Shown here: positions 36,458-44,265 of the stretch, piece after piece | Layout of the letters: each line of letters opens with the position of its first letter | Numbering within the stretch: the stretch's first letter is position 1 | Source of the DNA: Candidatus Anderseniibacteriota bacterium | Lineage (GTDB): Bacteria > Patescibacteria > Andersenbacteria > UBA10190 | Length of the DNA stretch: 64,000 bases | Reading direction: 5' to 3' | NCBI GenBank assembly: GCA_021414205.1 | Contig: JAIOOW010000002.1 | Location: 248,001 to 312,000, forward strand | The notes under the pieces: generated by a model | What the model saw: the letters and a program-made list of their open reading frames with translations, nothing else | The model's database searches: none | What the model was told of the DNA's origin: nothing | Program-made: the position numbers and the translations under genes

Positions 36458-36934
36458 TTATTTCACATCTTCATACAACTCATCTAATCCATAAAAATAG
36501 TCGCTATCGTCTATTCTAATTTTTCGAAGGTAATCTTGAATTTCCGGATTTTCGTGAGCAAGAATTATGCCATACGAGAATTCGCCATATAATAAATCTG
36601 GAGATATAAGATCACGATCGTATATTTCACTTAATCGATTATAAACTGCAAGGAATATATCGAAATCATCCTCAGTAAAACTTCCTCCATTTTTTTTCAG
36701 GAGCGGATTCTTTCTCTCAATCGCAACAGCAATTTGAAAGTTAGTACCCGTTCTAAGTTCTTGATCGATGTTTTGAATATACTTAAAGCCTATATCCGCT
36801 TGATTATTATGAAAGTCCTCAACTTGAAGATGAATAATAAAAAAGCTAATTATAACCGCGATGGTTTGTAGTATAAGTAAAAAATCTCTTAAGATTCCTC
36901 TTTCCTTCCAAGCAACTTTTAGAAAGTTTCTCAC
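36458..36934 (-). CDS. DUF4760-like membrane-anchored protein
   Basis: 158 residues from a GTG start at 36934. A single membrane helix (about 18-38; FLLILQTIAVIISFFII) is followed by a mostly helical soluble domain with FDIFLAVYNRLSEIYDRDLI, as in the DUF4760 family. It sits 6 bases after the DUF3761 gene. Such proteins are widespread but uncharacterised. AT-rich codons set this block apart from the GC-richer accessory genes to its right. Confidence 0.65.
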   Translation of the reverse strand: MRNFLKVAWKERGILRDFLLILQTIAVIISFFIIHLQVEDFHNNQADIGFKYIQNIDQELRTGTNFQIAVAIERKNPLLKKNGGSFTEDDFDIFLAVYNRLSEIYDRDLISPDLLYGEFSYGIILAHENPEIQDYLRKIRIDDSDYFYGLDELYEDVK

Positions 36935-36940
36935 AAGATT

Positions 36941-37366
36941 TTATAGCCACTCTGCCACACCCCCATGATGAGAGCAGGTCCCGTTTCGATGCGCACTAAA
37001 ACTATAAGACCCATCGCGACATTGCGCGGAAGCACCAACGGGCACAGTTTCACTGTAAGCTGGCGAATGAACTTCGTTACCAGAACTATTTACATAATAA
37101 TTACTGTTGCTTAATGGCGCATGAGTAGTTGGTTTCGGCGTTACTGGAACAGGAGTTACCGTCGCACGTACAATAGCAGTAGGCGAAGCAGTCGGACTAA
37201 TACTTACTTCGGGACTAGCAATCTGATGCGCAAATGATTGAGTAGCCTGTATCGTTGGCACGGCAACGGTTTGGACATTTTTAGTATTTGCGCTTTGATG
37301 CGACAAAATACCAATACCCAAAACTATGCCGGTAATCCCAAGTAAAATCTTACGAATACTCTTCAT
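36941..37366 (-). CDS. Exported DUF3761-domain protein
   Basis: 141 residues. A signal anchor (about 5-22) leads into a Thr/Pro/Ser-rich linker (about 45-85; TASPTAIVRATVTPVPVTPKP). The C-terminal DUF3761 domain contains YYVNSSGNEVHSPAYS, AQCRDGSYSFS and HRNGTCSHHGGVAEWL, with two conserved Cys and a His-His pair. It is presumably on the surface or secreted. CATACT (37373-37378) is 6 nt before the ATG, so it can start the three-gene unit 37366-35961. Confidence 0.82.
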   Translation of the reverse strand: MKSIRKILLGITGIVLGIGILSHQSANTKNVQTVAVPTIQATQSFAHQIASPEVSISPTASPTAIVRATVTPVPVTPKPTTHAPLSNSNYYVNSSGNEVHSPAYSETVPVGASAQCRDGSYSFSAHRNGTCSHHGGVAEWL

Positions 37367-37372
37367 AAGAAA

Positions 37373-37378
37373 AGTATG
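37373..37378 (-). promoter_or_regulatory. -10 element before the DUF3761 gene
   Basis: CATACT on the minus strand, 6 nt before ATG 37366. The spacing matches that of other likely leaderless genes in the window. Confidence 0.4.
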
Positions 37379-37389
37379 GCACCAACGCT

Positions 37390-37575
37390 TTAATAGTACA
37401 AAACCAGAACGTCAAAATATTGTGGCAAAATCTCCATAAAAATTATAAACGATTCCTCATCACCAACCTCGCTATTATAACGCAGTCCAAATAGAACAAG
37501 TCCTAATCTCGGGAATTTTGCAATTCCAAATGTCCTTTTACCATTTTCAGAAACTATTCGACCAACTACCCCCAA
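37390..37575 (-). CDS. Possible small or remnant coding region
   Basis: A 61-residue frame from TTG 37575 (GVVGRIVSENGKRTFGIAKF at its start) to a TAA at 37390. GAGG about 6 nt before the TTG could be a ribosome binding site. There is no recognisable family. It follows another short frame (37608-37784) and stop-rich sequence, so it may be the tail of a decayed gene rather than an independent one. Confidence 0.3.
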   Translation of the reverse strand: MGVVGRIVSENGKRTFGIAKFPRLGLVLFGLRYNSEVGDEESFIIFMEILPQYFDVLVLYY

Positions 37576-37607
37576 TATTCCTCACTAGTTACAAATACAT
37601 AAAATTA

Positions 37608-37784
37608 TTAAGTATAAAATACTGCGGAAGTATAAGTGCTAGCCATAGAATATATAAAAAATCTATCTTCTTTCTGATAAATTCCGGGCTTAGAAAGATG
37701 CTTCAAGGATTCTTCGACGACAATTTCATTATTCTTTTGAAACACAGAATCGATAAAAATCTCTGGAATTGCATCTATGGCCAT
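37608..37784 (-). CDS. Small hypothetical protein
   Basis: 58 residues from ATG 37784, overlapping the upstream gene's stop by 10 bases, which suggests coupled translation. It begins MAIDAIPEIFIDSVFQKNNE and ends SAVFYT before two consecutive TAA codons. Charged helix-like N-terminal half, no membrane segment, no known family. It could be an intact small protein or the 5' part of a gene broken near 37608. Confidence 0.45.
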   Translation of the reverse strand: MAIDAIPEIFIDSVFQKNNEIVVEESLKHLSKPGIYQKEDRFFIYSMASTYTSAVFYT

Positions 37785-38050
37785 AAGATTTCTATATCAA
37801 AACCTCTCTTATTTAATCGCGCCACATGCTCCTTAATTGCATCTATTATATCCTTTTCCTGCCTTTGAATTACAACCGTGAACCCATTCTTAGTATCGAG
37901 AATATTAACAAGTGCACCGACTGCATCGCATGCGACTAATTCTGGTTCATACGGAATAGGACAAACAACATCAAGCCGATACCTCCCTTTATCGATAATG
38001 GTGACTGAAGAATCATACAAACCTATTTTTATTGGAATAGTTGCTTCCAT
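37775..38050 (-). CDS. Small hypothetical protein, domain-of-mixed-alpha/beta type
   Basis: 91 residues from ATG 38050 (MEATIPIKIGLYDSS); a GTG/ATG in the overlapping upstream gene would add six residues. It contains VDVVCPIPYEPELVA-like strands (here LDVVCPIPYEPELVACD) and a C-terminal helix KDIIDAIKEHVARLNKRGF. No family recognised. It directly follows the exported protein at 38052 (stop and start are 1 base apart), so the two are cotranscribed. Confidence 0.6.
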   Translation of the reverse strand: MEATIPIKIGLYDSSVTIIDKGRYRLDVVCPIPYEPELVACDAVGALVNILDTKNGFTVVIQRQEKDIIDAIKEHVARLNKRGFDIEILWP

Positions 38051-38051
38051 C

Positions 38052-38675
38052 TTATTTCTTCGTACCATATTGCTTTACCATCGCACCAGCAACACGCGCT
38101 CGCGTTAAAAGAGTAGTATCTTTTTCTATTTTATTCTGCCAGAATTTGCGAATATCGTTCGTTATTGACTTTCCTGTTATGCAACGATATACGTCATCAA
38201 TATGCATCTTGAGACTCACTTTTGACTCTACCGGGCTCGGTAACTGACATAGATGAATATCTTTACCGTTATAGATATGAAGAAGGCCCCCAGAAACCAT
38301 AACTACCCCTTTACCGCGACCATCCGTTTTTACCGTCGGCCATAAATTGATCTTTTTAATCGGTTTCGGCTTCACGGTCGGGATTGGCGTAGGGGTAGCA
38401 AACAAACTTGCATAATCAAAGAGATAACTCGATGAGCTACTCGGACTAAGCTTTGTGCCTTCCTTTCCTGTATAGGGATTAACATTCCCATAGGTAGAGT
38501 AGTTATTAGAGAAAATACCATCAGGATTGCTACGATAATGTGGCGCTACATAAGTACCATTACTTCGAAAATACCCCCTTACATGCACAGCCGCATTAGT
38601 TGGTAATGCTTGAGCAAATAAAAGAATCCCACTGAACAACAAGCTTATTAAGATCTTTTTAAAATTTATATACAT
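38052..38675 (-). CDS. Secreted protein with GYFRSNGTYVAPHYRS-type repeat domain
   Basis: 207 residues. A signal peptide (about 1-28, ending PTNAAVHV) is followed by a small domain VRGYFRSNGTYVAPHYRSNP and GNVNPYTGKEGTK, a pattern common in exported bacterial proteins of unknown role. A Pro-rich linker (TPTPIPTVKPKPIKK) comes next. The C-terminal half contains HLCQLPSP and DDVYRCITGKS, with two cysteines. A TAGATT hexamer 6 nt before the ATG may be its -10. Function unknown; probably surface-exposed. Confidence 0.72.
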   Translation of the reverse strand: MYINFKKILISLLFSGILLFAQALPTNAAVHVRGYFRSNGTYVAPHYRSNPDGIFSNNYSTYGNVNPYTGKEGTKLSPSSSSSYLFDYASLFATPTPIPTVKPKPIKKINLWPTVKTDGRGKGVVMVSGGLLHIYNGKDIHLCQLPSPVESKVSLKMHIDDVYRCITGKSITNDIRKFWQNKIEKDTTLLTRARVAGAMVKQYGTKK

Positions 38676-38715
38676 ATAATCAATCTAGCACACGGACAAG
38701 GAAGCGCCAGAATCG

Positions 38716-38744
38716 TTGACAACCCCACCCCACAGGCCTACGCT
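38716..38744 (+). promoter_or_regulatory. Candidate promoter of accessory gene 38808
   Basis: A perfect TTGACA (38716-38721), 17-nt spacer, then TACGCT (38739-38744). The -10 is weak but the spacing matches the neighbouring units. Confidence 0.45.
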
Positions 38745-38807
38745 TGCAGTGCGAGCTAGTACAGACTATCTGAAACACGTTCCTGTCCTTTTCCAAAGGA
38801 GAACATA

Positions 38808-39488
38808 ATGTACAACGCTATTGGTATCGATGCCGACATTGGCTGCAATTGCGGAACGGGCATGCCCATTATCGCAGAAAAGGACACTGGTAAATGGTGC
38901 TGGTGGCACGGAGAAAGAAAGACGCAAACATGGTTCCTGAAATCTCAGCTGAGCCATGAGGCCACGAAACACAACCTTCACTTCTTGCAAGAGCCTATCC
39001 CTTTCGAGCTGCAAGCATCAAAAAGAGCGCTATTTGCATCTACAGACTTCCTCGATTTTAACCATGCCGTCCTCCCCGTATTTTTTAACGGATCGCGATG
39101 TAAGTGGGGGTGCCTCGCATCTCAACAACCTCCGATAATCGTGACATACGCTTCATGGAAAGCTGCAACCCGATGGCTTGATGACTTGGCACGCATGACC
39201 GTGCATACCATCGATCGTCGCCTCCAACATCCCTGGGGCGTCGCTCATGAAAACGACACGCTTCGGAACATGGCAGACATCGCCCTACGAATCGCAGAAG
39301 ATACGAGCATTAAGCTGAACCTTCACGTTCGTATCTGCGCAGGCATGATGGAAAATACAGAAATCAATCAATATTTTTGCGACCATGTTGAAGGGGCATT
39401 CTGGAATATTGATTCCTGGGAATTCGAGAAGATGATGTATGCCTACATACAAAATATTCAGAACCAAGCACATTTCTTCCAACAATAG
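38808..39488 (+). CDS. Accessory protein of unknown function
   Basis: 226 residues with AAAGGAG about 6 nt upstream of ATG 38808. The N-terminus is Cys- and Trp-rich (IGCNCGTGMPI, GKWCWWHGE) and might bind a metal. The rest is mixed alpha/beta with ASWKAATRWLDDLARM and a C-terminal helix rich in Gln and aromatic residues. No signal peptide or membrane helix and no known family. It is a single-gene unit between its own promoter and a strong terminator. Confidence 0.72.
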   Translation: MYNAIGIDADIGCNCGTGMPIIAEKDTGKWCWWHGERKTQTWFLKSQLSHEATKHNLHFLQEPIPFELQASKRALFASTDFLDFNHAVLPVFFNGSRCKWGCLASQQPPIIVTYASWKAATRWLDDLARMTVHTIDRRLQHPWGVAHENDTLRNMADIALRIAEDTSIKLNLHVRICAGMMENTEINQYFCDHVEGAFWNIDSWEFEKMMYAYIQNIQNQAHFFQQ

Positions 39489-39506
39489 CGGCTAAAAACC
39501 CCGCCA

Positions 39507-39533
39507 CCCCGCGCACATGCTCGGGGCTTTTTT
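39507..39533 (+). terminator. Intrinsic terminator, copy A of a repeated module
   Basis: CCCCG and CGGGG flank a 10-nt loop and are followed by CTTTTTT. The 27 bases here are identical to 40005-40031. Confidence 0.85.
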
Positions 39534-39534
39534 G

Positions 39535-39563
39535 TTGACAAAAAGCGATTAAAAGCCTAACGT
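39535..39563 (+). promoter_or_regulatory. Candidate promoter of accessory gene 39609
   Basis: TTGACA (39535-39540) begins 2 bases after the preceding T-tract; 17 nt further is TAACGT (39558-39563). Terminator and promoter are almost fused. Confidence 0.45.
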
Positions 39564-39608
39564 AGATATGCGTTTGATCGTTTCATCCCCCATTGAGGAG
39601 GCAGGAAG

Positions 39609-39971
39609 ATGCTGTACATCGTCCGGATTACCCAACCAATCAGCATGGAAATTCACGGGGCTCTTATGGTCGCCACGTACAGAATGTTGTCGAACATGGA
39701 TCGGCGTCGAAGAATTTACTCTTCAACGTGCGAAGGCTGGGTTCAAACGAACCGCCGCGAAATCGCCATCAGCAGCCTTCGAGGCGTTGCGTGCGAAGCA
39801 AAATTCGACTGCGACCTATACGAAGAACCGGTTACTGCAAAATTCATGATGCCATACGCCGGAATCGCCCAGCTCGAGCAAGCAAAATCTCTCGGACGGA
39901 TCAGTTCGATCTTCGGCGTGCAGGAAGGAATCCCGAATCCGATCCGCGACTTGCTTCGCCGAGCTGCATAA
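39609..39971 (+). CDS. Accessory protein of unknown function
   Basis: 120 residues from ATG 39609, which has GAGGAGG about 7 nt upstream; two longer overlapping frames lack such a site and were set aside. It starts MLYIVRITQPISMEIHGALM and has a basic middle (NMDRRRRIYSS) and two cysteines (CEGW, ACEAKFDC). No known family and no membrane segment. It is closed by copy B of the repeated terminator. Confidence 0.6.
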   Translation: MLYIVRITQPISMEIHGALMVATYRMLSNMDRRRRIYSSTCEGWVQTNRREIAISSLRGVACEAKFDCDLYEEPVTAKFMMPYAGIAQLEQAKSLGRISSIFGVQEGIPNPIRDLLRRAA

Positions 39972-40004
39972 ACACCTCACGATCCTCCGCCCCTTGTCCT
40001 TTAC

Positions 40005-40031
40005 CCCCGCGCACATGCTCGGGGCTTTTTT
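40005..40031 (+). terminator. Intrinsic terminator, copy B of a repeated module
   Basis: The same 27 bases as 39507-39533: a CCCCG/CGGGG stem and T-tract. Here it continues into TATTTCAA, shared with three further terminators to the right. Confidence 0.85.
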
Positions 40032-40049
40032 ATTTCAAAATATTTTGGC

Positions 40050-40085
40050 AAAAAAAATCCTGCCTGGCATACCGCACAAGCAGGA
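40050..40085 (-). terminator. Intrinsic terminator of gene 40117
   Basis: On the minus strand TCCTGC (40085-40080) pairs with GCAGGA (40063-40058) and is followed by an uninterrupted run of T (complement of the A-run 40050-40057). Confidence 0.7.
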
Positions 40086-40116
40086 AAATAGATTTTCAGA
40101 AAAGTTGCAAGCTTGT

Positions 40117-40551
40117 TCAAAATACTTGCCCCTCCGCAATCATCTGATGCTCAGGAGGGTTCCCCACTCGATGCAGATTAATCACGCCATCCTGAGAACG
40201 AACCACTTTAAGTCCTTCGAGCAATACACTCAGCCGAAGCAACGTACCATCGTCTTGCAGAATCACCACTCGCAAAAGCGGACTTGCTTCGAGACGCGAA
40301 ACATCAAGTTCCACTGTCTCAATTCTTCCCGCAGGCAAAAATCGAAACATCACCGCAAGCCCTTGCACTTGCTCGACGTTCACAACCGAATCCGGCGCAT
40401 CTTGAAGCAGTATTTTTGGAACATGGCGCTGCGATACCGCTTGCTGAATTCGAAGATGCCGCTTCCACTGATACTCAACACAGAACAAGAAAATAACGGT
40501 ACTTATCACCAATACCTGCCTCGGCGAGATAGACCAAAAAATCCTTCTCAT
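40117..40551 (-). CDS. Small membrane-anchored accessory protein
   Basis: 144 residues with GAGAGGGGGAG about 3-4 nt upstream of ATG 40551. A single N-terminal membrane helix (about 10-27; RQVLVISTVIFLFCVEY) is followed by a soluble domain of alternating hydrophobic and polar residues: VVNVEQVQGLAVMFRFLP, RVVILQDDGTLLRLSVLLEGL. No family recognised. A small palindrome (ATAGGCTCCTAT, 40595-40606) lies in the leader. Another single-gene unit with its own terminator. Confidence 0.65.
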   Translation of the reverse strand: MRRIFWSISPRQVLVISTVIFLFCVEYQWKRHLRIQQAVSQRHVPKILLQDAPDSVVNVEQVQGLAVMFRFLPAGRIETVELDVSRLEASPLLRVVILQDDGTLLRLSVLLEGLKVVRSQDGVINLHRVGNPPEHQMIAEGQVF

Positions 40552-40661
40552 GGCTCCCCCTCTCTTGAAAAACTCGCGACTTGGTAAAGAGCGTATAGGC
40601 TCCTATGAACAGTATTCTCCTTTTTTGCTTATTTGCAATGCATACCCCCAACTGAAGATTT

Positions 40662-41375
40662 TTAGATCGCCATGAGCACTTCTATCACAAGAAATTCTGT
40701 CTGTGTGAGCGCTGTTATAGATACCGCATCCACATCCCACACTCCATATCCGTCACGCGCAGCAAGCACCTGGTCACCCACTTGGATGCTACCGCTGATC
40801 ACAAATATATACGCGCCATTTTCCGTTGCATGCAATGCATACGGTGTCGATTGCCCAACATCAAAGTTCCCGAGATGCAACCACGCATTCTGATGAATCC
40901 ATAATCCTTTGCCGTTTTGATCTGGTGAAATAATTTGCTGCAGCTTGTTGTGTCGATCTTCTACTTGCAATGCTTGTTGATCATATCTTGGTGCAACATT
41001 TTCTTGGTTCGGCAGAATCCAAATCTGCAATAGTTTCACTGGCGCATCTGCACTGTTATTAAACTCGCTATGCTCAACACCCATTCCTGCACTCATCACC
41101 TGCACCTCTCCTGCATGAATAACTTCTTTTGTTCCCATGCTGTCCGCATGCGCAAGCTCGCCCTCTAATGGAATCGTAATAATTTCCATATTGTCGTGAG
41201 GATGAGTTCCAAACCCTTTACCGCCCGCAATCGTATCGTCGTTTAATACGCGAAGCGCCCCAAACCCCATTCTTCGCTGGTCAAAATAGTTCGCAAAACT
41301 AAAAGAATGAAATGTAGAAAGCCATCCGTGCTCTGCATAACCCCTGGTATCTGCTTTGTGAAGTGTTGTTTGCAT
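40662..41375 (-). CDS. Pirin-family protein
   Basis: 237 residues from ATG 41375. Two cupin domains. The N-terminal one has the pirin metal ligands in THPHDNMEIITIPLEG (two His and a Glu region) and VEHSEFN, and the core FHSFSFANYFDQRRMGFGALRVLNDD is diagnostic. Bacterial pirins of YhhW type have quercetin 2,3-dioxygenase activity in vitro, but their physiological substrate is often unknown. It follows the VOC gene by 9 bases. Confidence 0.94.
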   Translation of the reverse strand: MQTTLHKADTRGYAEHGWLSTFHSFSFANYFDQRRMGFGALRVLNDDTIAGGKGFGTHPHDNMEIITIPLEGELAHADSMGTKEVIHAGEVQVMSAGMGVEHSEFNNSADAPVKLLQIWILPNQENVAPRYDQQALQVEDRHNKLQQIISPDQNGKGLWIHQNAWLHLGNFDVGQSTPYALHATENGAYIFVISGSIQVGDQVLAARDGYGVWDVDAVSITALTQTEFLVIEVLMAI

Positions 41376-41384
41376 GTCGTACAA

Positions 41385-41804
41385 TTACATTCCTTTCGGT
41401 TGCAGGAGCGACACACGATTCCCTTCCGTATCTATAATAGATGCGAATAATCCAACACCGAGGATTTCATCCGGCTCGCCATTTTTCAAATGCCCGCCAA
41501 TCACCTGTCCGCCTGCGGCCGCAACCTTCTTCATTGCATCCCGAATATCGTCTACAGACACAACAATAGATGGGTGAAAAGATAACGGATCGTCGTTCTT
41601 TTTATAAAATCCTCCGTTAATAGCACCTGGATTTTTCGGCAACCCCATCGGGTCGTTCGGATCTTTTTCTGCCGTTGTAACGGTTACATAGTCTCCCATT
41701 TCTTCACCAAGCTGATTCGTCTGCCAACCGAATGCTGTTTCATAAAACGTACGCATGCGCGCAATATCTTCTGCTGGCATTTCAAAATGGACTACTGGAT
41801 TCAT
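41385..41804 (-). CDS. VOC-family (glyoxalase-like) protein
   Basis: 139 residues with two VOC modules: VHFEMPAEDIARMRTFYETAFGWQ at the start (in part), then VVSVDDIRDAMKKVAAAGGQVIGG and ASIIDTEGNRVSLLQ. Usual metal-ligand positions hold His5-equivalent (VVHFEMP) but the last Glu of active glyoxalases is not evident, so it may be a binding protein. Short, soluble and cotranscribed with pirin. A TATACT about 20 nt upstream may be its -10. Confidence 0.85.
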   Translation of the reverse strand: MNPVVHFEMPAEDIARMRTFYETAFGWQTNQLGEEMGDYVTVTTAEKDPNDPMGLPKNPGAINGGFYKKNDDPLSFHPSIVVSVDDIRDAMKKVAAAGGQVIGGHLKNGEPDEILGVGLFASIIDTEGNRVSLLQPKGM

Positions 41805-42018
41805 AGGTAAATAGTTTTAAAAAGTATAGCTCTAGTATTCAATTATTACAGCATTCTCGCAAGGATCATTCCTGAAAGGTGCATAAGTCTCGTAGTAATT
41901 CCTTGCCTCGGGGGTATCCTAGAAATAGCGATGCGTTCTTTAACAATCGCATACTAGCCATACATTTCCCTGGGCCATTCCGGCCCGCTTTCCCCCGTCC
42001 CTAGAAAGGACCTCCGCC
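41805..42018. other. Intergenic region with small hairpin and ribosome binding site
   Basis: No gene is visible. GGGCC (41972-41976) and GGCCC (41982-41986) form a short hairpin, and AGAAAGGACC lies about 8 nt before ATG 42019. I did not find a convincing -35/-10 pair for the gene that follows. Confidence 0.4.
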
Positions 42019-42921
42019 ATGAATGCAGTGTTAGGTTCACCAAGCACAGCTGCCCCGAGCGTGGCACCTCGACGCTCACGAGTACGTCGATCACAAACAG
42101 CTATCGAGCAATTCGAGCAAAGACTTGATTATCGGTATCCGCTGTTTGGAACAATCGCACGCCGTCGACGCATCATTTCCGCACGACATATCGGCAACGT
42201 CGCCACCTGGATTACAAGCACGGTAAAAAGCAAAGTGACATCCGCCAACATGCGACACGTAATCGACGTGTGTGCATCACAGCATCCAACGTGGTTCGAC
42301 AACTTGCTATTCGTGCGAATGGAACAACGACTGCATGGTCTTGAGCCAGGAATCCGCCTGTTCGTGGAAACACGAAACTTTGACCAGATCCCCGACCCGA
42401 TGATTCCACGAAATGAACGCAACAAATTCACCGCGGCAATCATGAACGAACCCAATCGGTCGTTTGCATATCTCGAGCCGCTGTGGATCACAGTCGATGG
42501 CAAACAAGTGGGTGCAACAGTCGAAGATTTCATCATGTTCTCCCGCGGCCAAATGATGCTGCTCAGAAACGCAATCGGAGCATCCAACCGGCAACTGCTG
42601 TTCAGCAAAGTTGACGCAGCAATTGAAATGGTTGCAACCCTTGCGGCGCTCAGCGTGATTGTCCCTACCAAATTTGCGTTCGACGCTGTCGTACGCATGG
42701 GCAGAACCGCATCTCACATGTACACGGAAGGGCTGGAACTCGGGCGAGATCTCTTGAGATCATCCACCGAATATCTCCATCCACTCAACTTGCGCACCAT
42801 CGATCCAGGAACATACACGATGCTGTTTGCATCCGATCCGTTCATCGTGTTCGGAACTCCTGAGATGAGCGAGCTGTTCGGCGACGAACTCCCGCTGGCA
42901 CTTGTAGCTGATTGGGAATAG
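42019..42921 (+). CDS. Accessory protein of unknown function
   Basis: 300 residues with AAAGGA upstream of ATG 42019. The N-terminal 40 residues are Arg/Ser/Ala-rich (SVAPRRSRVRRSQ) and probably disordered. The rest is a soluble, mostly helical protein with LDYRYPLFGTIARRRRIIS and a hydrophobic patch MVATLAALSVIVPTKFAF that may be buried rather than a membrane helix. Codons are GC-rich compared with the housekeeping genes. No known family. Stand-alone unit with its own terminator. Confidence 0.7.
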   Translation: MNAVLGSPSTAAPSVAPRRSRVRRSQTAIEQFEQRLDYRYPLFGTIARRRRIISARHIGNVATWITSTVKSKVTSANMRHVIDVCASQHPTWFDNLLFVRMEQRLHGLEPGIRLFVETRNFDQIPDPMIPRNERNKFTAAIMNEPNRSFAYLEPLWITVDGKQVGATVEDFIMFSRGQMMLLRNAIGASNRQLLFSKVDAAIEMVATLAALSVIVPTKFAFDAVVRMGRTASHMYTEGLELGRDLLRSSTEYLHPLNLRTIDPGTYTMLFASDPFIVFGTPEMSELFGDELPLALVADWE

Positions 42922-42957
42922 CCCATTCAACGAATCAAAACAACACAATCCAACCTC

Positions 42958-42987
42958 AGCCCGAAGCACACCGCTCCGGGCTTTTTT
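42958..42987 (+). terminator. Intrinsic terminator, repeated-module type
   Basis: AGCCCG (42958-42963) pairs with CGGGCT (42977-42982), then a T-tract. The 24 bases 42982-43005 are identical to 44260-44283. Confidence 0.8.
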
Positions 42988-43026
42988 ATTTCAACATCCC
43001 TGCAAACGCTTTAGAATATGTATCAC

Positions 43027-43055
43027 TTGACATCATTAAAAATAATAATCATTAT
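43027..43055 (+). promoter_or_regulatory. Promoter of accessory gene 43112
   Basis: TTGACA (43027-43032), 17-nt spacer, CATTAT (43050-43055). The bases TTGACATCAT also occur in the next promoter (43602). Confidence 0.6.
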
Positions 43056-43111
43056 ACAGCCAAGGTAACACAAACGCTCATTTCAACCTTCCATCAACTA
43101 AAGGGCAAAAC

Positions 43112-43528
43112 ATGCCAACACTCGAAATCGTCGAACAAACGTACGATGCGTACGAGCTCATGGTTCTCCAAGCCCATGTCGACTTTTACCGCCTTATACC
43201 TGAAGCACGTTCCCTGACGGGATTCAGTATGCGCCACCAGCTTCTCTGCGCAAACGCTTGCGAGCGACTGGCCAAACGAGGAATGCTAACGATACAAACA
43301 ATCCTTAGCGAGATCGTTTGGAAAACAATCGATATTGATCCCAGCGATGAGCTGTATCAGCTTGCACTGACTCACGGACAATTCGAACGAGTAGATCTCA
43401 CCAATCCCCCGCTAATTCGATTCATAACGGAAACAAAATTCCCTGGTTTCCAAGCTCGGCTTACCGAGGAATCCGTTCCCGAAGTTGTCAGGTTATTCAA
43501 AGCTGGAATTATCAAAAAGAACGACTGA
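43112..43528 (+). CDS. Accessory protein of unknown function
   Basis: 138 residues; AAAGGGC about 5 nt before ATG 43112 is the probable ribosome binding site. Predominantly helical, with HQLLCANACERLAKRGMLT and a tail EVVRLFKAGIIKKND. No membrane segment, signal peptide or known family. It sits between a strong promoter and a strong terminator, the same cassette layout as its neighbours. Confidence 0.68.
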   Translation: MPTLEIVEQTYDAYELMVLQAHVDFYRLIPEARSLTGFSMRHQLLCANACERLAKRGMLTIQTILSEIVWKTIDIDPSDELYQLALTHGQFERVDLTNPPLIRFITETKFPGFQARLTEESVPEVVRLFKAGIIKKND

Positions 43529-43553
43529 CAAACAAGCATCGCCACCCCTTACC

Positions 43554-43580
43554 GCTCCGCGCATTTGCACGGAGCTTTTT
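43554..43580 (+). terminator. Intrinsic terminator, repeated-module type
   Basis: GCTCCG (43554-43559) pairs with CGGAGC (43570-43575), then TTTTT and ATTTCAACATCTCT, a diverged copy of the sequence after the neighbouring terminators. Confidence 0.8.
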
Positions 43581-43601
43581 ATTTCAACATCTCTACCAAT
43601 A

Positions 43602-43630
43602 TTGACATCATAATGAAGGAAAGGTATAAC
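43602..43630 (+). promoter_or_regulatory. Promoter of the GNAT gene
   Basis: TTGACA (43602-43607), 17-nt spacer, TATAAC (43625-43630): 11 of 12 consensus bases with ideal spacing. Confidence 0.7.
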
Positions 43631-43683
43631 CATAAGTCGCTCCTTTCCAATCCACATCACTTCGCTAGTAGAGGAAATATCCC

Positions 43684-44220
43684 ATGTCGGCAATCCGTAT
43701 CCGTCCTGCACGCGTCAGCGATCTCCCCGTCCTATTTACGATGATTCGAGAAATGGCCCAATTCCTGAACCATGACCACGTCTTCATAGTCACCCAGCAA
43801 CAGTTAAAAAAACATCTTTTCGATAAGCCCATCATCCAATGCATGATTGCGGAATTAACGGAAAGCGATGCGCCTGTCGGCTACATGGCATACTACAACA
43901 CCTTTTCAACATTCCGAGGCACTCCAGGGATTCATCTGGAAGATATCTTCGTACGAGATGGCTTTCGCGAAAAAAAGGTCGGAAGATCCCTCATTCACGC
44001 AATCTGCCAAATCGCGAAGAAGCAAGGCTGTTCACGTATTCAATGGGAGGCGCCTGCAGACAACGATAGAGCAAATCGTTTTTACAACAGCTTAGATGTT
44101 CCTACTGTCGGCGGCTGGATCGTATATCGGATCACGAACGCCTTGAACGATTTTGCTGACTCACGAGCAATTTACGAATTCGAAGAACCGCAGACACCGG
44201 CTTCGCAAAAGAAGAAGTAG
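43684..44220 (+). CDS. GNAT-family N-acetyltransferase
   Basis: 178 residues with AGAGGAAA about 7 nt upstream of ATG 43684. The GNAT core is clear: IRIRPARVSDLPVLFTMIREM at the N-terminus (in part), GIHLEDIFVRDGFREKKVGRSLI with the acetyl-CoA pyrophosphate loop (Arg/Lys-x-x-Gly-x-Gly/Arg type), and NDRANRFYNSLDV for motif B. It transfers acetyl from acetyl-CoA to an amine; the target (polyamine, amino acid or protein) is unknown. The charged tail QTPASQKKK is extra. Own promoter and terminator. Confidence 0.88.
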   Translation: MSAIRIRPARVSDLPVLFTMIREMAQFLNHDHVFIVTQQQLKKHLFDKPIIQCMIAELTESDAPVGYMAYYNTFSTFRGTPGIHLEDIFVRDGFREKKVGRSLIHAICQIAKKQGCSRIQWEAPADNDRANRFYNSLDVPTVGGWIVYRITNALNDFADSRAIYEFEEPQTPASQKKK

Positions 44221-44234
44221 TAATAATGACGCCG

Positions 44235-44265
44235 TCTCTCAGAACACAGTTCTGGGAGATTTTTT
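44235..44265 (+). terminator. Intrinsic terminator, repeated-module type
   Basis: An 11-bp stem with one G-U pair (44235-44245 with 44249-44259), 3-nt loop, then TTTTTT. The bases 44260-44283 repeat 42982-43005 exactly. Confidence 0.8.

Noticed and set aside
39593..40147. A longer overlapping frame (184 codons) in another phase over gene 39609.
   Set aside because: It lacks a ribosome binding site, runs through the downstream terminator and has an unnatural composition; the 120-residue frame with GAGGAGG upstream is preferred.
41805..42018. Possible tRNA or small RNA gene in a 214-base gap.
   Set aside because: No T-arm GGTTCRANNCC-like sequence or cloverleaf could be drawn; only a short GGGCC/GGCCC hairpin.
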